Shown here piece after piece: positions 47,589 through 57,239 of a DNA stretch of 64,000 nt. The stretch comes from an uncultured Marinoscillum sp. GTDB lineage: Bacteria > Bacteroidota > Bacteroidia > Cytophagales > MED-G16. The translations under genes were made by a program, and so were the position numbers. The stretch's first letter is position 1. Every line of letters begins with the position of its first letter. The stretch is from the NCBI GenBank assembly GCA_902523065.1, contig CABYXZ010000001.1, forward strand, positions 124,001 to 188,000. The letters run 5' to 3'. Below the pieces are notes generated by a model. The model was not told the origin of the DNA. It did no database searches and saw only the letters and a program-made list of their open reading frames with translations.

Positions 47589-47596
47589 CAAAGATA
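47589..47596 (-). promoter_or_regulatory. Predicted -7 element of the 44-residue lipoprotein gene
   Basis: TATCTTTG on the minus strand matches TAnnTTTG exactly, the same octamer as before tsaD. It ends 15 bases before the GTG start at 47573. No -33 element was seen. Confidence 0.45.
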
Positions 47597-47630
47597 CAAA
47601 ACTTTATGAATTAATTAAAAATTAAATTAG

Positions 47631-49535
47631 ATGCCAAAATTTAGTAATGAATTAATTAATGAAAAAAGCCTCTATTTATTAAAACATGCTAATAATCCAG
47701 TGAAGTGGCAATCATGGAATGAGGAAACACTTAAAAAAGCAAAAAAAGAAAATAAAATTATTATTCTAAGTATAGGCTACTCTACGTGTCATTGGTGTCA
47801 TGTCATGGAGAGAGAATCTTTTCAAGATAAAAACGTTGCTGAATTTATGAATAAATATTTTATATCTATTAAGGTTGACAGGGAAGAAAGGCCTGATATC
47901 GACAACATATACATGGACGCTATCCAAAAAATGGGTGTACAGGGTGGATGGCCATTAAATATATTTCTTCTTCCAAACCAAAAACCTTTTTATGGTGGAA
48001 CTTATTTTACTAAAAACAATTGGTTAAGAATTCTTGAAAATATAAAAAATATATCAGATGATAACATGAAAAAAATTGTAGAATCCTCTGAAGAATTCAC
48101 AAAAGAGATTATAAATTCTAACGAAAATTTTCAGACATCTAAAACATTTGATATAAAAACACTAATAAATGAAATTAAAATAAAATTTGATTTTGATGAT
48201 GGTGGAATGTTAAGGGAGCCGAAATTTCCTATGCCCAGTTTATGGAATAGTCTATTACTATATTCAAAAAATAATAATGATAAAGAAGTATATAAGCATA
48301 CATTAAAAACTATTAATTCAATACTGAAAGGTGGAATTTATGACCACCTAGGAGGTGGGATTTCGAGGTATTCTGTAGATAAAAAATGGGAAATACCTCA
48401 CTTTGAAAAAATGTTGTATGATAACGGTTTATTTATTGAGCTTCTATCAAATATCTATAAAATTTCAAAAAAAGATATGTACAAATATTATATAGATCAT
48501 TGTATAAAGTGGATAGAAGATGAAATGATGAGTAAGGAAAATGGTTTTTATTCAGCTATCGATGCTGAATCGGAAAATATTGAAGGAAAATTTTACAGAT
48601 GGAAATTGAGTGAATTGAATAAAATATTTAAAAGTGAAAATGATTTCTTGTCAAAAGAAATAAATCTTAAAAATAATTTTGGTGAATTTATTATTCTTAC
48701 CCTTAATAATAATATTGACTTTCTTTCTGAAAAAATTAAGGTTAAACTTTTCAATGAAAGAAATAAAAGAATTAAACCAATAACAGATAAAAAAATAATT
48801 TGTTCATGGAATAGCATAGCTCTTATAGGAATCATTAATGCTTACCAAGCAACAAAAAATAACTCATATCTTCAAATTGCTAAAAAAAATGCAATTTTTA
48901 TTAAGACAAAACTTTTAAGTAAAAACAGATTATCTAGAGTCTACGGAAGTGATCAATTAGGTTACTTAGATGACTTTGCCTTTACTATAAAAGCATTTAT
49001 TTTATATTATGAGACAACAAATAATAAAGAATTTTTAGATGATGCTAAGAAATTAATTGAATTTACAATATCAAAGTTTTATAACAAAAAAGAAAAAATG
49101 TTTAATTATTCTAGTTTAGAGCATGAAAAACTTATATCAAATAAAGTTGAAATTTTTGATAACGTAATACCCTCATCAAATTCAGTTATGTATCAAAACT
49201 TACTTTTTATGGGTAAATTATTTGATGATATTTTATATAAAAATATATTTAATGATATAGGAAATAGTTTGAGCAAATATCTAAATACTTATGAATTTAT
49301 GCATAATTGGATATACGTTAATCAAATTAACCTTTTTAAAGTGAATGAGATAAAAATAATAGGTAAGAAAAATAAAAAAGATCTATTATCAATACTATCT
49401 ATTTACTCCCCGAATAAAGTGGTTCAATTCCAAGAAGATGAAAAAGATAAACAATCATTTATTTTATGTCGTAATAATGTTTGTGAAGCACCAATCTTTG
49501 ATGTTAAAAAATTAGTTGATGCAATAAAAGTATAG
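47631..49535 (+). CDS. DUF255 / YyaL family protein with thioredoxin-like domain
   Basis: A 634-residue protein of the spermatogenesis-associated protein 20 / YyaL family. The N-terminal thioredoxin-like domain contains [16 protein letters not shown] (CxxC) and the [11 protein letters not shown] segment; the rest is an alpha/alpha six-barrel like that of glycan epimerases ([36 protein letters not shown]). No signal peptide is present, so it is cytoplasmic. The reaction is unknown for the family. It is followed after 19 bases by a lipoprotein gene. Confidence 0.88.
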   Translation: MPKFSNELINEKSLYLLKHANNPVKWQSWNEETLKKAKKENKIIILSIGYSTCHWCHVMERESFQDKNVAEFMNKYFISIKVDREERPDIDNIYMDAIQKMGVQGGWPLNIFLLPNQKPFYGGTYFTKNNWLRILENIKNISDDNMKKIVESSEEFTKEIINSNENFQTSKTFDIKTLINEIKIKFDFDDGGMLREPKFPMPSLWNSLLLYSKNNNDKEVYKHTLKTINSILKGGIYDHLGGGISRYSVDKKWEIPHFEKMLYDNGLFIELLSNIYKISKKDMYKYYIDHCIKWIEDEMMSKENGFYSAIDAESENIEGKFYRWKLSELNKIFKSENDFLSKEINLKNNFGEFIILTLNNNIDFLSEKIKVKLFNERNKRIKPITDKKIICSWNSIALIGIINAYQATKNNSYLQIAKKNAIFIKTKLLSKNRLSRVYGSDQLGYLDDFAFTIKAFILYYETTNNKEFLDDAKKLIEFTISKFYNKKEKMFNYSSLEHEKLISNKVEIFDNVIPSSNSVMYQNLLFMGKLFDDILYKNIFNDIGNSLSKYLNTYEFMHNWIYVNQINLFKVNEIKIIGKKNKKDLLSILSIYSPNKVVQFQEDEKDKQSFILCRNNVCEAPIFDVKKLVDAIKV

Positions 49536-49554
49536 TAACAAAGTTTTATAATTA

Positions 49555-50295
49555 ATGAAATACTATTTAAATATCTTAATCTTTATTGTATTAATTTCTT
49601 GCTCAGATAATAATAATGTATCAGAAATACCTACGATAAGTTTTGAGAATATCGTATTTAAAAAAAGTGAAAATAACTTTGTTCAAGACTCACTTATATT
49701 AACAATTAATTTCATTGATGGTGATGGCGATCTTGGTCTATCGAATGATGAAAATAGTTATCCTTATCATCAATATAATGCAATAATTGATGAAAATTTT
49801 AATTGGATAACTTTTGGTACAGAAGATGTAAGGCCCCCTCTTTATATTTATGAACCAAACGGATCAATTACATTTTATAGTGAAAATGATAACAGAACAT
49901 CATTTAATTGCAACGACTATATTATTGATACTATTAACTCAACTTATCAAATGGATACTTTTTATATCCAAAAAAACATAAATAATAAAAACATATACAT
50001 TGAATTCTATAAAAAACAAAATGATAATTTTGAATTAATTGACTGGACAAGAGTATTTGATGAAGAATTTGGATGTGGTATTGACTTTAACTCTAGATTT
50101 CCTCCACTGAATATAGGAAATACAAATCAAGTTCTACAAGGTAAACTAAGGTATGGTATGGTTTCTTATGGTTTTGAAAATGTTATAAGGAATGATGTAT
50201 TTAAATTAAAAATATATATTATGGACAGAGCACTTAACTTAAGTAATGTTATTGAAACTCCAGAGGTTACATTACAAGAGATAATGAGTGATTAA
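49555..50295 (+). CDS. Lipoprotein of unknown function
   Basis: A 246-residue lipoprotein (lipobox FIVLISC, Cys16). The mature part opens with a beta-rich domain that contains the INFIDGDGDLGLS segment, an acidic calcium-loop-like motif seen in many Bacteroidota surface lipoproteins that resemble cadherin-type folds. Three further Cys are present. It is probably exported to the outer membrane. Its stop interlocks with the stop of the convergent E1 dehydrogenase gene over four bases. Confidence 0.78.
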   Translation: MKYYLNILIFIVLISCSDNNNVSEIPTISFENIVFKKSENNFVQDSLILTINFIDGDGDLGLSNDENSYPYHQYNAIIDENFNWITFGTEDVRPPLYIYEPNGSITFYSENDNRTSFNCNDYIIDTINSTYQMDTFYIQKNINNKNIYIEFYKKQNDNFELIDWTRVFDEEFGCGIDFNSRFPPLNIGNTNQVLQGKLRYGMVSYGFENVIRNDVFKLKIYIMDRALNLSNVIETPEVTLQEIMSD

Positions 50296-52706
50296 AGCTG
50301 TGGATAAGCCCTAGGGTCTAGCTCGTTAAAGACATTATATATAACATCAAAAATATCCTCACAATTAGGTTTAGAAAAATAGTCTCCATCAGTACTATAT
50401 GCTGGTCTGTGGTCTTTTGAATGGATTGTAATTGGCTTTGAATCCAAAAAGTAATATCCATTTTGTTTTTCTAAAACATTTTGCATCATGTAAGCACTGG
50501 CACCTCCTGAAACATCTTCATCAGCAAAAACTATTCTATTAGTCTTTTTTAAAGAATTTAAGATTGTATCGTTTTTATCAAATGGTAATAAAGTTCTTAC
50601 ATCAATTACTTCACACGAAATTCCAACAGCCTGTAACTGTTCAGCTGAATCCATCACAATTTTACACATAGATCCATATGTTACAATTGAAATATCTGAT
50701 CCTTCTCTCAAAATTGATGGACAACCGAACTCTACCTTTATTTCTGAAAGATTAGTTGGGAGATTTTCCTTTAATCTATAAGAGTTTAATGGTTCAATAA
50801 TTATTCCAGGCTCATCAGATGACAAAAGAGTATTATACATTCCAACAGACTCAACAAAATTTCTAGGAACTAGAATATGAATACCTCTTAAACTATTTAT
50901 CAGAGTACCCATAGGTGAGCCACTATGCCATATACCCTCAAGCCTGTGACCTCTGGTTCTAATTATTACTGGTGCTTTCTGCCCTCCTCTAGTCCTATAT
51001 TGCAAAGTAGAAAGATCATCAGAAAGTGTTTGTAAAGCCCAATAAACATAATCTAAATATTGTATCTCAACAATAGGTCTCAAACCGCGTAATGCAGAGC
51101 CAATTCCTTGACCAATTATTGATGATTCTCTTATTCCTGTATCAGTTATTCTATATTTTCCAAATTTTTCTTGTATCCCAGCAAATCCTTGATTTACTCC
51201 TCCAATCATACCAACATCTTCACCAACAGCAAAAACCTTTGGATTATTTTCAAACAATTCAAAAAAGTATTTATTAATTATTTCTCTTCCGTCAACAAGT
51301 TTATTCTCATTGTTGTATTTTGGATAGACTTCCTTAATATTAATGGCAGATTTTTCTGATTCACTGTATAGGTGTGAACTATATTCTCTTTCATACCTAC
51401 TCTCTTTCTCAGAAATCAAATTATATAAATAATTTTTTGCTAAATTATTTTCGCTTCTTATTATCCTCCTTACATATTTTAATGACCTTAAAATATCTGA
51501 CTTGAGTGGATGAATGGTGGTAGATAGGTTTTTTCTTACGTTTATAATCTCTTTTTTATTTTTGGGACTGTTCTGTGCTACCCTTGTAATAACTGCAATA
51601 GCATCGTCAAAATCTTCCTTTATATCATCCCTATATGATTTCCATGATCTATCTCTTGATTTTTTCGCAATTTCTTCAGCATTTTTCTCTATAATATCAA
51701 TTTCACTATTTGAAGCAAAATTATTCTCAATTATCCACTCTCTCATTCTTTTAATACAACAAAAATCTTTCTCCCAATTTAATCTTTCCTTTGATTTATA
51801 CCTCTCGTGGGACCCTGATGTAGTATGCCCTTGGGGTTGGGTAACATCTTTTACATGAATTATACAAGGAACATGATCTTCTCTAGCTAATTTCTCAGCT
51901 TTTTGATAAGTCTTTAGTAGATTAATGTAGTCCCAAGCATGAACTGTAAAAATTTCATATCCATTTTCTTTTTTAGATGATCTTTGAAAACCTGAAAGAG
52001 CTTTAGACAAATCATTTCTTGTAGTATGATATTCAGATGGAACAGAAATACCATATCCATCATCCCATATTGACATAATAAGTGGAACTTGCAGGACACC
52101 GCACGCATTAATTGCTTCCCAAAAATGTCCCTCAGAGGTACTGGCATCTCCAATTGTTCCAAATACAACCTCATTTCCATTAATTGAAAAGTTTTCCATA
52201 TCAGATAAATTCTTATTGTTTCTATATAATTTAGAAGCATAGGCTAAACCAACTATTCTTGGCATCTGTCCTGAAACACATGAAATATCACTCACTGAAT
52301 TCATCATATCAGTTTGTGTTTTCCAATCTCCATTTTCATTTAATAATCTCGTTCCAAAATGACAATTCATTTGTCTACCTCCAGAATGGGGGTCTTTTTT
52401 AATATCTGTATGTGCATATAATTGAGCAAAAAACTGATCAGGAGTTAACTGATTAATTGACATCATGAAGGTTTGGTCTCTATAATATCCAGATCTAAAA
52501 TCCCCGTTTCTGAAAAATTTAGACATAGCAATTTGAGGTAACTCTTTACCGTCACCAAAAACACCAAACTTAGCTCTTCCCATAAATACTTCCTTCCTTC
52601 CGATATAACTAATGTTCCTACTGACATTCATTAAAAGGAAGTCATCAAGAATTTCTTTTTTAGAAACTTTAAGAGATTTATTTACTGTGAGATTTTCTTG
52701 AGTCAT
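50292..52706 (-). CDS. 2-oxo acid dehydrogenase E1, fused alpha and beta subunits
   Basis: Thiamine-diphosphate enzyme that decarboxylates a 2-oxo acid and acylates the lipoyl arm of E2. In 804 residues it joins an alpha part (about 1-400; TPP motif FGTIGDASTSEGHFWEAIN) and a beta part from about residue 469 (VDGREIINKYF, AVGEDVGMIGGVNQG, RTRGHRLEGIWHSGSPM). Single-chain E1 proteins of about this length occur in flavobacteria and are usually assigned to branched-chain 2-oxo acids; specificity is not proven here. E2 and E3 are not adjacent. Confidence 0.87.
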   Translation of the reverse strand: MTQENLTVNKSLKVSKKEILDDFLLMNVSRNISYIGRKEVFMGRAKFGVFGDGKELPQIAMSKFFRNGDFRSGYYRDQTFMMSINQLTPDQFFAQLYAHTDIKKDPHSGGRQMNCHFGTRLLNENGDWKTQTDMMNSVSDISCVSGQMPRIVGLAYASKLYRNNKNLSDMENFSINGNEVVFGTIGDASTSEGHFWEAINACGVLQVPLIMSIWDDGYGISVPSEYHTTRNDLSKALSGFQRSSKKENGYEIFTVHAWDYINLLKTYQKAEKLAREDHVPCIIHVKDVTQPQGHTTSGSHERYKSKERLNWEKDFCCIKRMREWIIENNFASNSEIDIIEKNAEEIAKKSRDRSWKSYRDDIKEDFDDAIAVITRVAQNSPKNKKEIINVRKNLSTTIHPLKSDILRSLKYVRRIIRSENNLAKNYLYNLISEKESRYEREYSSHLYSESEKSAINIKEVYPKYNNENKLVDGREIINKYFFELFENNPKVFAVGEDVGMIGGVNQGFAGIQEKFGKYRITDTGIRESSIIGQGIGSALRGLRPIVEIQYLDYVYWALQTLSDDLSTLQYRTRGGQKAPVIIRTRGHRLEGIWHSGSPMGTLINSLRGIHILVPRNFVESVGMYNTLLSSDEPGIIIEPLNSYRLKENLPTNLSEIKVEFGCPSILREGSDISIVTYGSMCKIVMDSAEQLQAVGISCEVIDVRTLLPFDKNDTILNSLKKTNRIVFADEDVSGGASAYMMQNVLEKQNGYYFLDSKPITIHSKDHRPAYSTDGDYFSKPNCEDIFDVIYNVFNELDPRAYPQL

Positions 52707-52902
52707 TGATTATATAAAGATACAAAAAATTAGAGGGAAATAAATTTTATAATTTGAAATAAAATATCAAATTATATATTAAAATAATAATTTTTTAAAA
52801 TTATATTTTGCATAAATATTAAAAACAAAATAATATTTTATTATTAATTAAATTATAAGAATAAAAAAGGATATTTTTTTTTTAATTATTAGACCATAAA
52901 GT

Positions 52903-52910
52903 TAGATTTA
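52903..52910 (+). promoter_or_regulatory. Possible variant -7 element before ald
   Basis: TAGATTTA (one mismatch to TAnnTTTG) lies 15 bases before the ald ATG, within the extremely AT-rich 219-base divergent spacer 52707-52925, in which no open frame or other clear signal was found. The flanked form TTAGATTTACG also precedes trxA. Confidence 0.25.
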
Positions 52911-52925
52911 CGTATAATTATCTAC

Positions 52926-54038
52926 ATGATAATAGGCGTTCCAAAAGAAATAAAAAATAACGAATTTAGAGTTTCACTGACTCCCTTTGGAGTCTCTAAA
53001 TTAATTTCAAAAAAAAATACCATTCTTGTTGAGAAAGATGCCGGAAAGAACTCTAGTTTTCTAAATGATGAATACAAAAAGGCTGGAGCTATAATTGTCG
53101 ATACAAGAGAAGAAGTTTTTCAAAAATCAGAAATGATTCTCAAAGTAAAGGAACCAATTGAAGAGGAATATAATCTTATCAAAGAAGGTCAAATTGTATT
53201 TACATACTTTCATTTTGCCTCACATAGACCTTTATTAGATGGGATGATTAATAATAAATCAATATGCATAGCTTACGAAACAGTACAAAGTGAAGATAAA
53301 TCTCTTCCACTTCTTACACCTATGTCTGAGGTAGCAGGCAGAATGGCTACACAAGAAGGTGCCAAATTTCTAGAAAAACCTATGGGTGGTAGAGGAATAT
53401 TATTAGGAGGCGTAACTGGTGTTGATCCTGCAAAAGTTTTAATAATTGGCGGAGGAATATCTGGAACAGAAGCTGCTAAAATGGCTGTGGGCTTAGGTGC
53501 AAATGTTACAATTTTAGATTTAAATCAGGAAAGATTAGATGAACTCAACGTTTTATTTAATGGTAAAGTAAAATGTATTTTATCCAATGAAAAAAATATA
53601 TATGAAAATGCTATAAAAAGTGACCTCATAATTGGAGCTGTTCTTATTCCTGGGGCAAAAGCACCAAAATTAATAACAAAAAAAACACTTAAATTTCTAA
53701 AAAAAGGTTGTGTTTTAGTTGATATTGCTATTGACCAAGGAGGTTGTTTTGAAACCTCAAAACCTACAACTCATGAAAATCCTACTTACATAATTGATGG
53801 TGTAGTACATTATTGTGTAGCGAATATGCCTGGCGCCGTTCCTTACACATCGACTCAAGCCCTCACAAATATGACACTTCCATATATTGTTGAAATATCT
53901 GAAAAAGGATGGAAAGAAGCTGCAAGATCGAATAATGAAATAAAAGAAGGATTAAATATTATAAGTGGAAGAGTTGTGAATAAGAACGTTTCTGAGGCAT
54001 TTAATGTTGAATATTTTAATCCTGACGATCAAATCTAA
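52926..54038 (+). CDS. ald: Alanine dehydrogenase
   Basis: NAD-dependent interconversion of L-alanine and pyruvate plus ammonia. The 370-residue protein starts MIIGVPKEIKNNEFRVSLTP; Lys75 (KVKEP) and His96 (YFHFASH) are the pyruvate-binding and catalytic residues, the dinucleotide loop is IGGGISGTEAAKMA, and VDIAIDQGGCFETSKPTTH is typical. Length matches the family. Its stop interlocks with that of the convergent HsdR-N gene. Confidence 0.96.
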   Translation: MIIGVPKEIKNNEFRVSLTPFGVSKLISKKNTILVEKDAGKNSSFLNDEYKKAGAIIVDTREEVFQKSEMILKVKEPIEEEYNLIKEGQIVFTYFHFASHRPLLDGMINNKSICIAYETVQSEDKSLPLLTPMSEVAGRMATQEGAKFLEKPMGGRGILLGGVTGVDPAKVLIIGGGISGTEAAKMAVGLGANVTILDLNQERLDELNVLFNGKVKCILSNEKNIYENAIKSDLIIGAVLIPGAKAPKLITKKTLKFLKKGCVLVDIAIDQGGCFETSKPTTHENPTYIIDGVVHYCVANMPGAVPYTSTQALTNMTLPYIVEISEKGWKEAARSNNEIKEGLNIISGRVVNKNVSEAFNVEYFNPDDQI

Positions 54039-54484
54039 TCCACATAATCTGGTATATAATTCAATATATTTATATCAACTGATTTATCACTACCAGAAAT
54101 AACAAAATGATCAATTCCATTTGTTATCATCATGTATTTACTAGAATAGACGTTGTTATATACAGAAACCTGGCTTAAATGACTTTCATTTAGCCTCATT
54201 TTAAATGATTTACATTCAATTAAGAGATAATTATCTATGCCATTTCTTGACTTAACTAAAATATCTGAACGCTTATTTAAGTTATTATATTTTAAGAGAG
54301 ACTCTATAGATATTAAACCTTCAGGGTAGTTTAAATTAGTAATAAGATGATTTATGATACTTTGCCTAACCCATTCCTCTGGAGTTAAAACAACTTTTTT
54401 TTTTCTAATCCTATCAAAAACATATTTTTTTTTATGGTTTGACTCAATCTTCAAATCATTATTTAAAAGATTAGAATGAAACAT
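54035..54484 (-). CDS. HsdR N-terminal-like PD-(D/E)XK domain protein
   Basis: A 149-residue stand-alone nuclease-fold protein. The motif residues D74 (KRSDILV) and E90-x-K92 (LLIECK) form the PD-(D/E)XK triad, and TPEEWVRQSIINHLI is the helix typical of the HSDR_N_2 group. Similar single-domain proteins are widespread in flavobacteria without any restriction-modification genes, as here, so a role in DNA maintenance rather than host defence is likely but unproven. It lies three bases after the UMF1 transporter gene. Confidence 0.8.
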   Translation of the reverse strand: MFHSNLLNNDLKIESNHKKKYVFDRIRKKKVVLTPEEWVRQSIINHLITNLNYPEGLISIESLLKYNNLNKRSDILVKSRNGIDNYLLIECKSFKMRLNESHLSQVSVYNNVYSSKYMMITNGIDHFVISGSDKSVDINILNYIPDYVD

Positions 54485-54487
54485 AAA

Positions 54488-55774
54488 CTATTTTTTTATT
54501 TGAGTTCTAATAAGAAAAAACAAACCAACAATAAAGAAAAAAGTTAAAGCAAGAACACCTGATCTCATACTGCCTGTAACTTGTTCAATATAACCATATG
54601 AAAATGTTCCTATAACAACAGATATATTATAGGATATACCATAAAAATTAAAAAATGATGCATTATCTCCAATCTCTTTTGGCAAAAGCTTTGAGAAAGT
54701 TGATCTAGAAAGAGATTGAATACCACCCATCAATATACCTACAACAGCAGCAAGTAAATAAAACTGGTATTCATTATTAGTAAAATAAGCAGTTAAACAA
54801 ACAATAATCCAGCATATATTCATTGTAATTAAAGAAAATTTATTTCCTTTCAATCTAGAAACATATGCAAAGAAATAAGCTCCAAAAATTGCTATAAGCT
54901 GAATTATTAATATTGTAAATATTAATTTATTCTGATCAAGGTTTATTTCTTTATCCCCAAAATAAGAAGCAACCAACATAATTGTTTGAACCCCCATACT
55001 GTAGAAAAAATATGATAATAAATAAAGTTTTAAGTGTTTAACACCTTTTATATAATTCCATACTTTTATAAGCTCTTTCATGCCATAAGTAAGTATAGTT
55101 CTGTTAAGTACCATTTTTTTTGGTTTTTCTGGAAGGTAGAATAAAGTTATTTGGGCAAATAGAATCCACCAAATACCAACTAATAAAAAAGTAAACTTAG
55201 TTGCCTCCTTAGAGGATTCAAATCCAAAAAAATCAAAACTTTGAATCAGTATTAGGCAAATTACTAATAAAATAACACTTCCAACATACCCAAATGAATA
55301 CCCCCTAGCACTTATCTTATCAAAATTATTAGGTGTTGATATTTCTGGTAAAAATGCATTATAAAAAACTAAACTACCTGTAAACCCAATACTTGCTAGA
55401 ACTGAAAGTATAATACCATACTCAACATTATCTCCCTCAAAAAAATATAAGGACATGCAAGAAATTGAACCTAGATACATAAATATTCTCAGAAAAAACT
55501 TTTTATTACCTGAATAATCAGCAATACCTGATAGTATAGGCTGAATTATTGTAAGAATAAGAAATGAAAAAGATAAAGAGTATGAATATAAAACAGAATT
55601 AACGATCTCAAAACCAAAAAAAGAAACGATATAATTGTTATCTGATGTTGTAGTTACTGCATTATAATAAAGAGGAAATATTGCAGTAGTTATCACTAAA
55701 GAGTAAACAGAGTTTGCCCAATCGTAAATACACCAGGCATTAACTACTTTAGAATTTGGTTTAATTGAACTCAT
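54488..55774 (-). CDS. MFS transporter, UMF1 (Atg22-like) family
   Basis: A 428-residue membrane protein with about twelve hydrophobic segments. The start NAWCIYDWANSVYSLVITTAIFPLYY is the hallmark of the UMF1/Atg22-like family; GGIQSLSRSTFSKLLP marks a cytoplasmic loop in the second half. The substrate is unknown; family members are thought to export amino acids or similar small molecules. It follows the exbD gene by 40 bases on the same strand. Confidence 0.9.
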   Translation of the reverse strand: MSSIKPNSKVVNAWCIYDWANSVYSLVITTAIFPLYYNAVTTTSDNNYIVSFFGFEIVNSVLYSYSLSFSFLILTIIQPILSGIADYSGNKKFFLRIFMYLGSISCMSLYFFEGDNVEYGIILSVLASIGFTGSLVFYNAFLPEISTPNNFDKISARGYSFGYVGSVILLVICLILIQSFDFFGFESSKEATKFTFLLVGIWWILFAQITLFYLPEKPKKMVLNRTILTYGMKELIKVWNYIKGVKHLKLYLLSYFFYSMGVQTIMLVASYFGDKEINLDQNKLIFTILIIQLIAIFGAYFFAYVSRLKGNKFSLITMNICWIIVCLTAYFTNNEYQFYLLAAVVGILMGGIQSLSRSTFSKLLPKEIGDNASFFNFYGISYNISVVIGTFSYGYIEQVTGSMRSGVLALTFFFIVGLFFLIRTQIKK

Positions 55775-55814
55775 AAATAAATAAGAAAATTATAATAATT
55801 CTCCTATCTATACA

Positions 55815-56279
55815 CTATATGTTGTCAGAAGTTTGAATTGAAGAGTATAGAATTTTTCTAGCATTTGCCTCCCTAAGTTCCTGCTGAACGTCAGATACTA
55901 TGCCCATCTTAGAATCTACATCAACTTTCATTGACATGGTAATCTGATCCCTTTCTGCCTCATTTAATTTATCTTTTTCCTGATTGACAAATTGGATTAT
56001 CTCGTCTACTTCAACAAAAACATCATTGACTTGTATTTTTGGTTCTTTTCCAAATAAGGAGCTTTGTTTTGGCTCACCAATGTATATATAACTTACAAGA
56101 GATTTTCTTTCAAGTTTTGTCAATTGAGCAGCCTTAGGTAGTTTTTGTTTAACCATTATATCCGTCTCTCTTAATACAGTTGTTACCATGAAGAAAAATA
56201 ATAACATAAATATGATATCAGGCAAAGCGGCAGTTGGAATGTCTTGCGATGTATTTGATTTTTTACCGAATTTTGGCAT
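55815..56279 (-). CDS. Biopolymer transport protein ExbD/TolR, second copy
   Basis: A 154-residue protein with a single N-terminal membrane segment (about 20-40; AALPDIIFMLLFFFMVTTVL, where Asp21 is the conserved proton-path residue) and a periplasmic domain. Together with ExbB it forms a proton-driven motor that energises outer-membrane transport or envelope stability. Its ATG shares one base with the stop of the preceding exbD; both copies are in the same operon and probably form a heteromeric ExbD component. Confidence 0.92.
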   Translation of the reverse strand: MPKFGKKSNTSQDIPTAALPDIIFMLLFFFMVTTVLRETDIMVKQKLPKAAQLTKLERKSLVSYIYIGEPKQSSLFGKEPKIQVNDVFVEVDEIIQFVNQEKDKLNEAERDQITMSMKVDVDSKMGIVSDVQQELREANARKILYSSIQTSDNI

Positions 56280-56917
56280 TAGTTTGCAATTTTATTTGGT
56301 TCAGCAATAGATATAGCCCTAGGGATTCCGTCTCTTGCAGCAAAATACTTTCTTTCTTGCACCGGGTCATCTCTGTCAAGTTGTAAAAACTCGTTTGCAG
56401 ATAGACCAACCCTTTCACCATAAACATCATTATAAGCAGCATTGACTTGATCTAGAACTTGTACATATAAATCATAAGATGTCCCCCTATCAGCTTTGAA
56501 TGATACAACTGCTTCGGTTGGGTCATCAGAGTAATCAGATCTTCTACCGAATGATGAGACAAATGATTTCATTGACCCTGGAAGACTATTATATATTTCT
56601 ACACCCTCTTCTCCTGGATTACCAAAGTTTAAAATAAATGTTTTTACCATTTCTCTCAATGCATTAACATCTTCAAGTGGTTCATCCTCAACTAGTAATC
56701 TATCCTGAGAATTAGCAAGTATTTTAAATATATTTCTGTCGTTTTTTGTAACCTCTGGTGGTGGTTGATTAGGATCTGGCTTAGGAGGTAATAACATTGC
56801 AATACCTTTGTCATTTGCAATAGTAGTTGTCACTAAGAAAAAAATAAGTAACAAGAAGGCTATATCAGCCATTGATCCATTTGGTATTTCGGCAGTAGGT
56901 CTATTTTTTCTAGCCAT
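56279..56917 (-). CDS. Biopolymer transport protein ExbD/TolR, first copy
   Basis: A 212-residue ExbD with the membrane segment GSMADIAFLLLIFFLVTTTI (conserved Asp near residue 18) followed by a long, partly disordered proline-rich linker (PPKPDPNQPPPEV) and a larger periplasmic domain. It is about 60 residues longer than ordinary ExbD, as in flavobacterial operons of this type. It overlaps the upstream membrane gene by eight bases. Confidence 0.92.
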   Translation of the reverse strand: MARKNRPTAEIPNGSMADIAFLLLIFFLVTTTIANDKGIAMLLPPKPDPNQPPPEVTKNDRNIFKILANSQDRLLVEDEPLEDVNALREMVKTFILNFGNPGEEGVEIYNSLPGSMKSFVSSFGRRSDYSDDPTEAVVSFKADRGTSYDLYVQVLDQVNAAYNDVYGERVGLSANEFLQLDRDDPVQERKYFAARDGIPRAISIAEPNKIAN

Positions 56918-57239
56918 TTTTGAAAGCTTTTCTAAATTCTGATGCTACAATACCTATCACTGCAATCCCAGCTAGTAAATATACTAAATTTAACATTCCA
57001 CCTATAAATTTAGAAAGAGATTCATCTACACCAAACTCCGCATAACTAGCATTTACTTCATTACCTGATATTAGCCATGCGATAAAAAATAAAACGAGTA
57101 TTGAACCTAGACCAATGCCAGAAGTTATGAGCGACTTAGGATTCTTTGAAGCTATATATAAGGGAAAACCAACTGCCAGAACAGCGGCAATCAATACCAT
57201 AAAATACCCGAAGTATAAAACAATATCTACAAAATCCAT
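56910..57239 (-). CDS. Small membrane protein of the ExbB/ExbD operon, unknown
   Basis: A 109-residue protein with three hydrophobic segments (about 8-30, 38-58, 82-102) and a short acidic loop between the last two. It has no recognised domain, but a protein of the same size and topology occupies this place between exbB and exbD in flavobacterial operons as I recall them, so an accessory role in the motor complex is likely. It shares one base with exbB (TAATG) and overlaps exbD by eight. Confidence 0.75.
   Translation of the reverse strand: MDFVDIVLYFGYFMVLIAAVLAVGFPLYIASKNPKSLITSGIGLGSILVLFFIAWLISGNEVNASYAEFGVDESLSKFIGGMLNLVYLLAGIAVIGIVASEFRKAFKNG

Noticed and set aside
52707..52925. Extremely AT-rich spacer considered as replication origin or element insertion
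   Set aside because: No DnaA boxes, ordered repeats or flanking duplications were seen; it is a normal divergent promoter region between E1 and ald.
54035..54484. Part of a type I restriction-modification system
   Set aside because: Only a stand-alone HsdR N-terminal-like domain is present, with no HsdM, HsdS or helicase part nearby.
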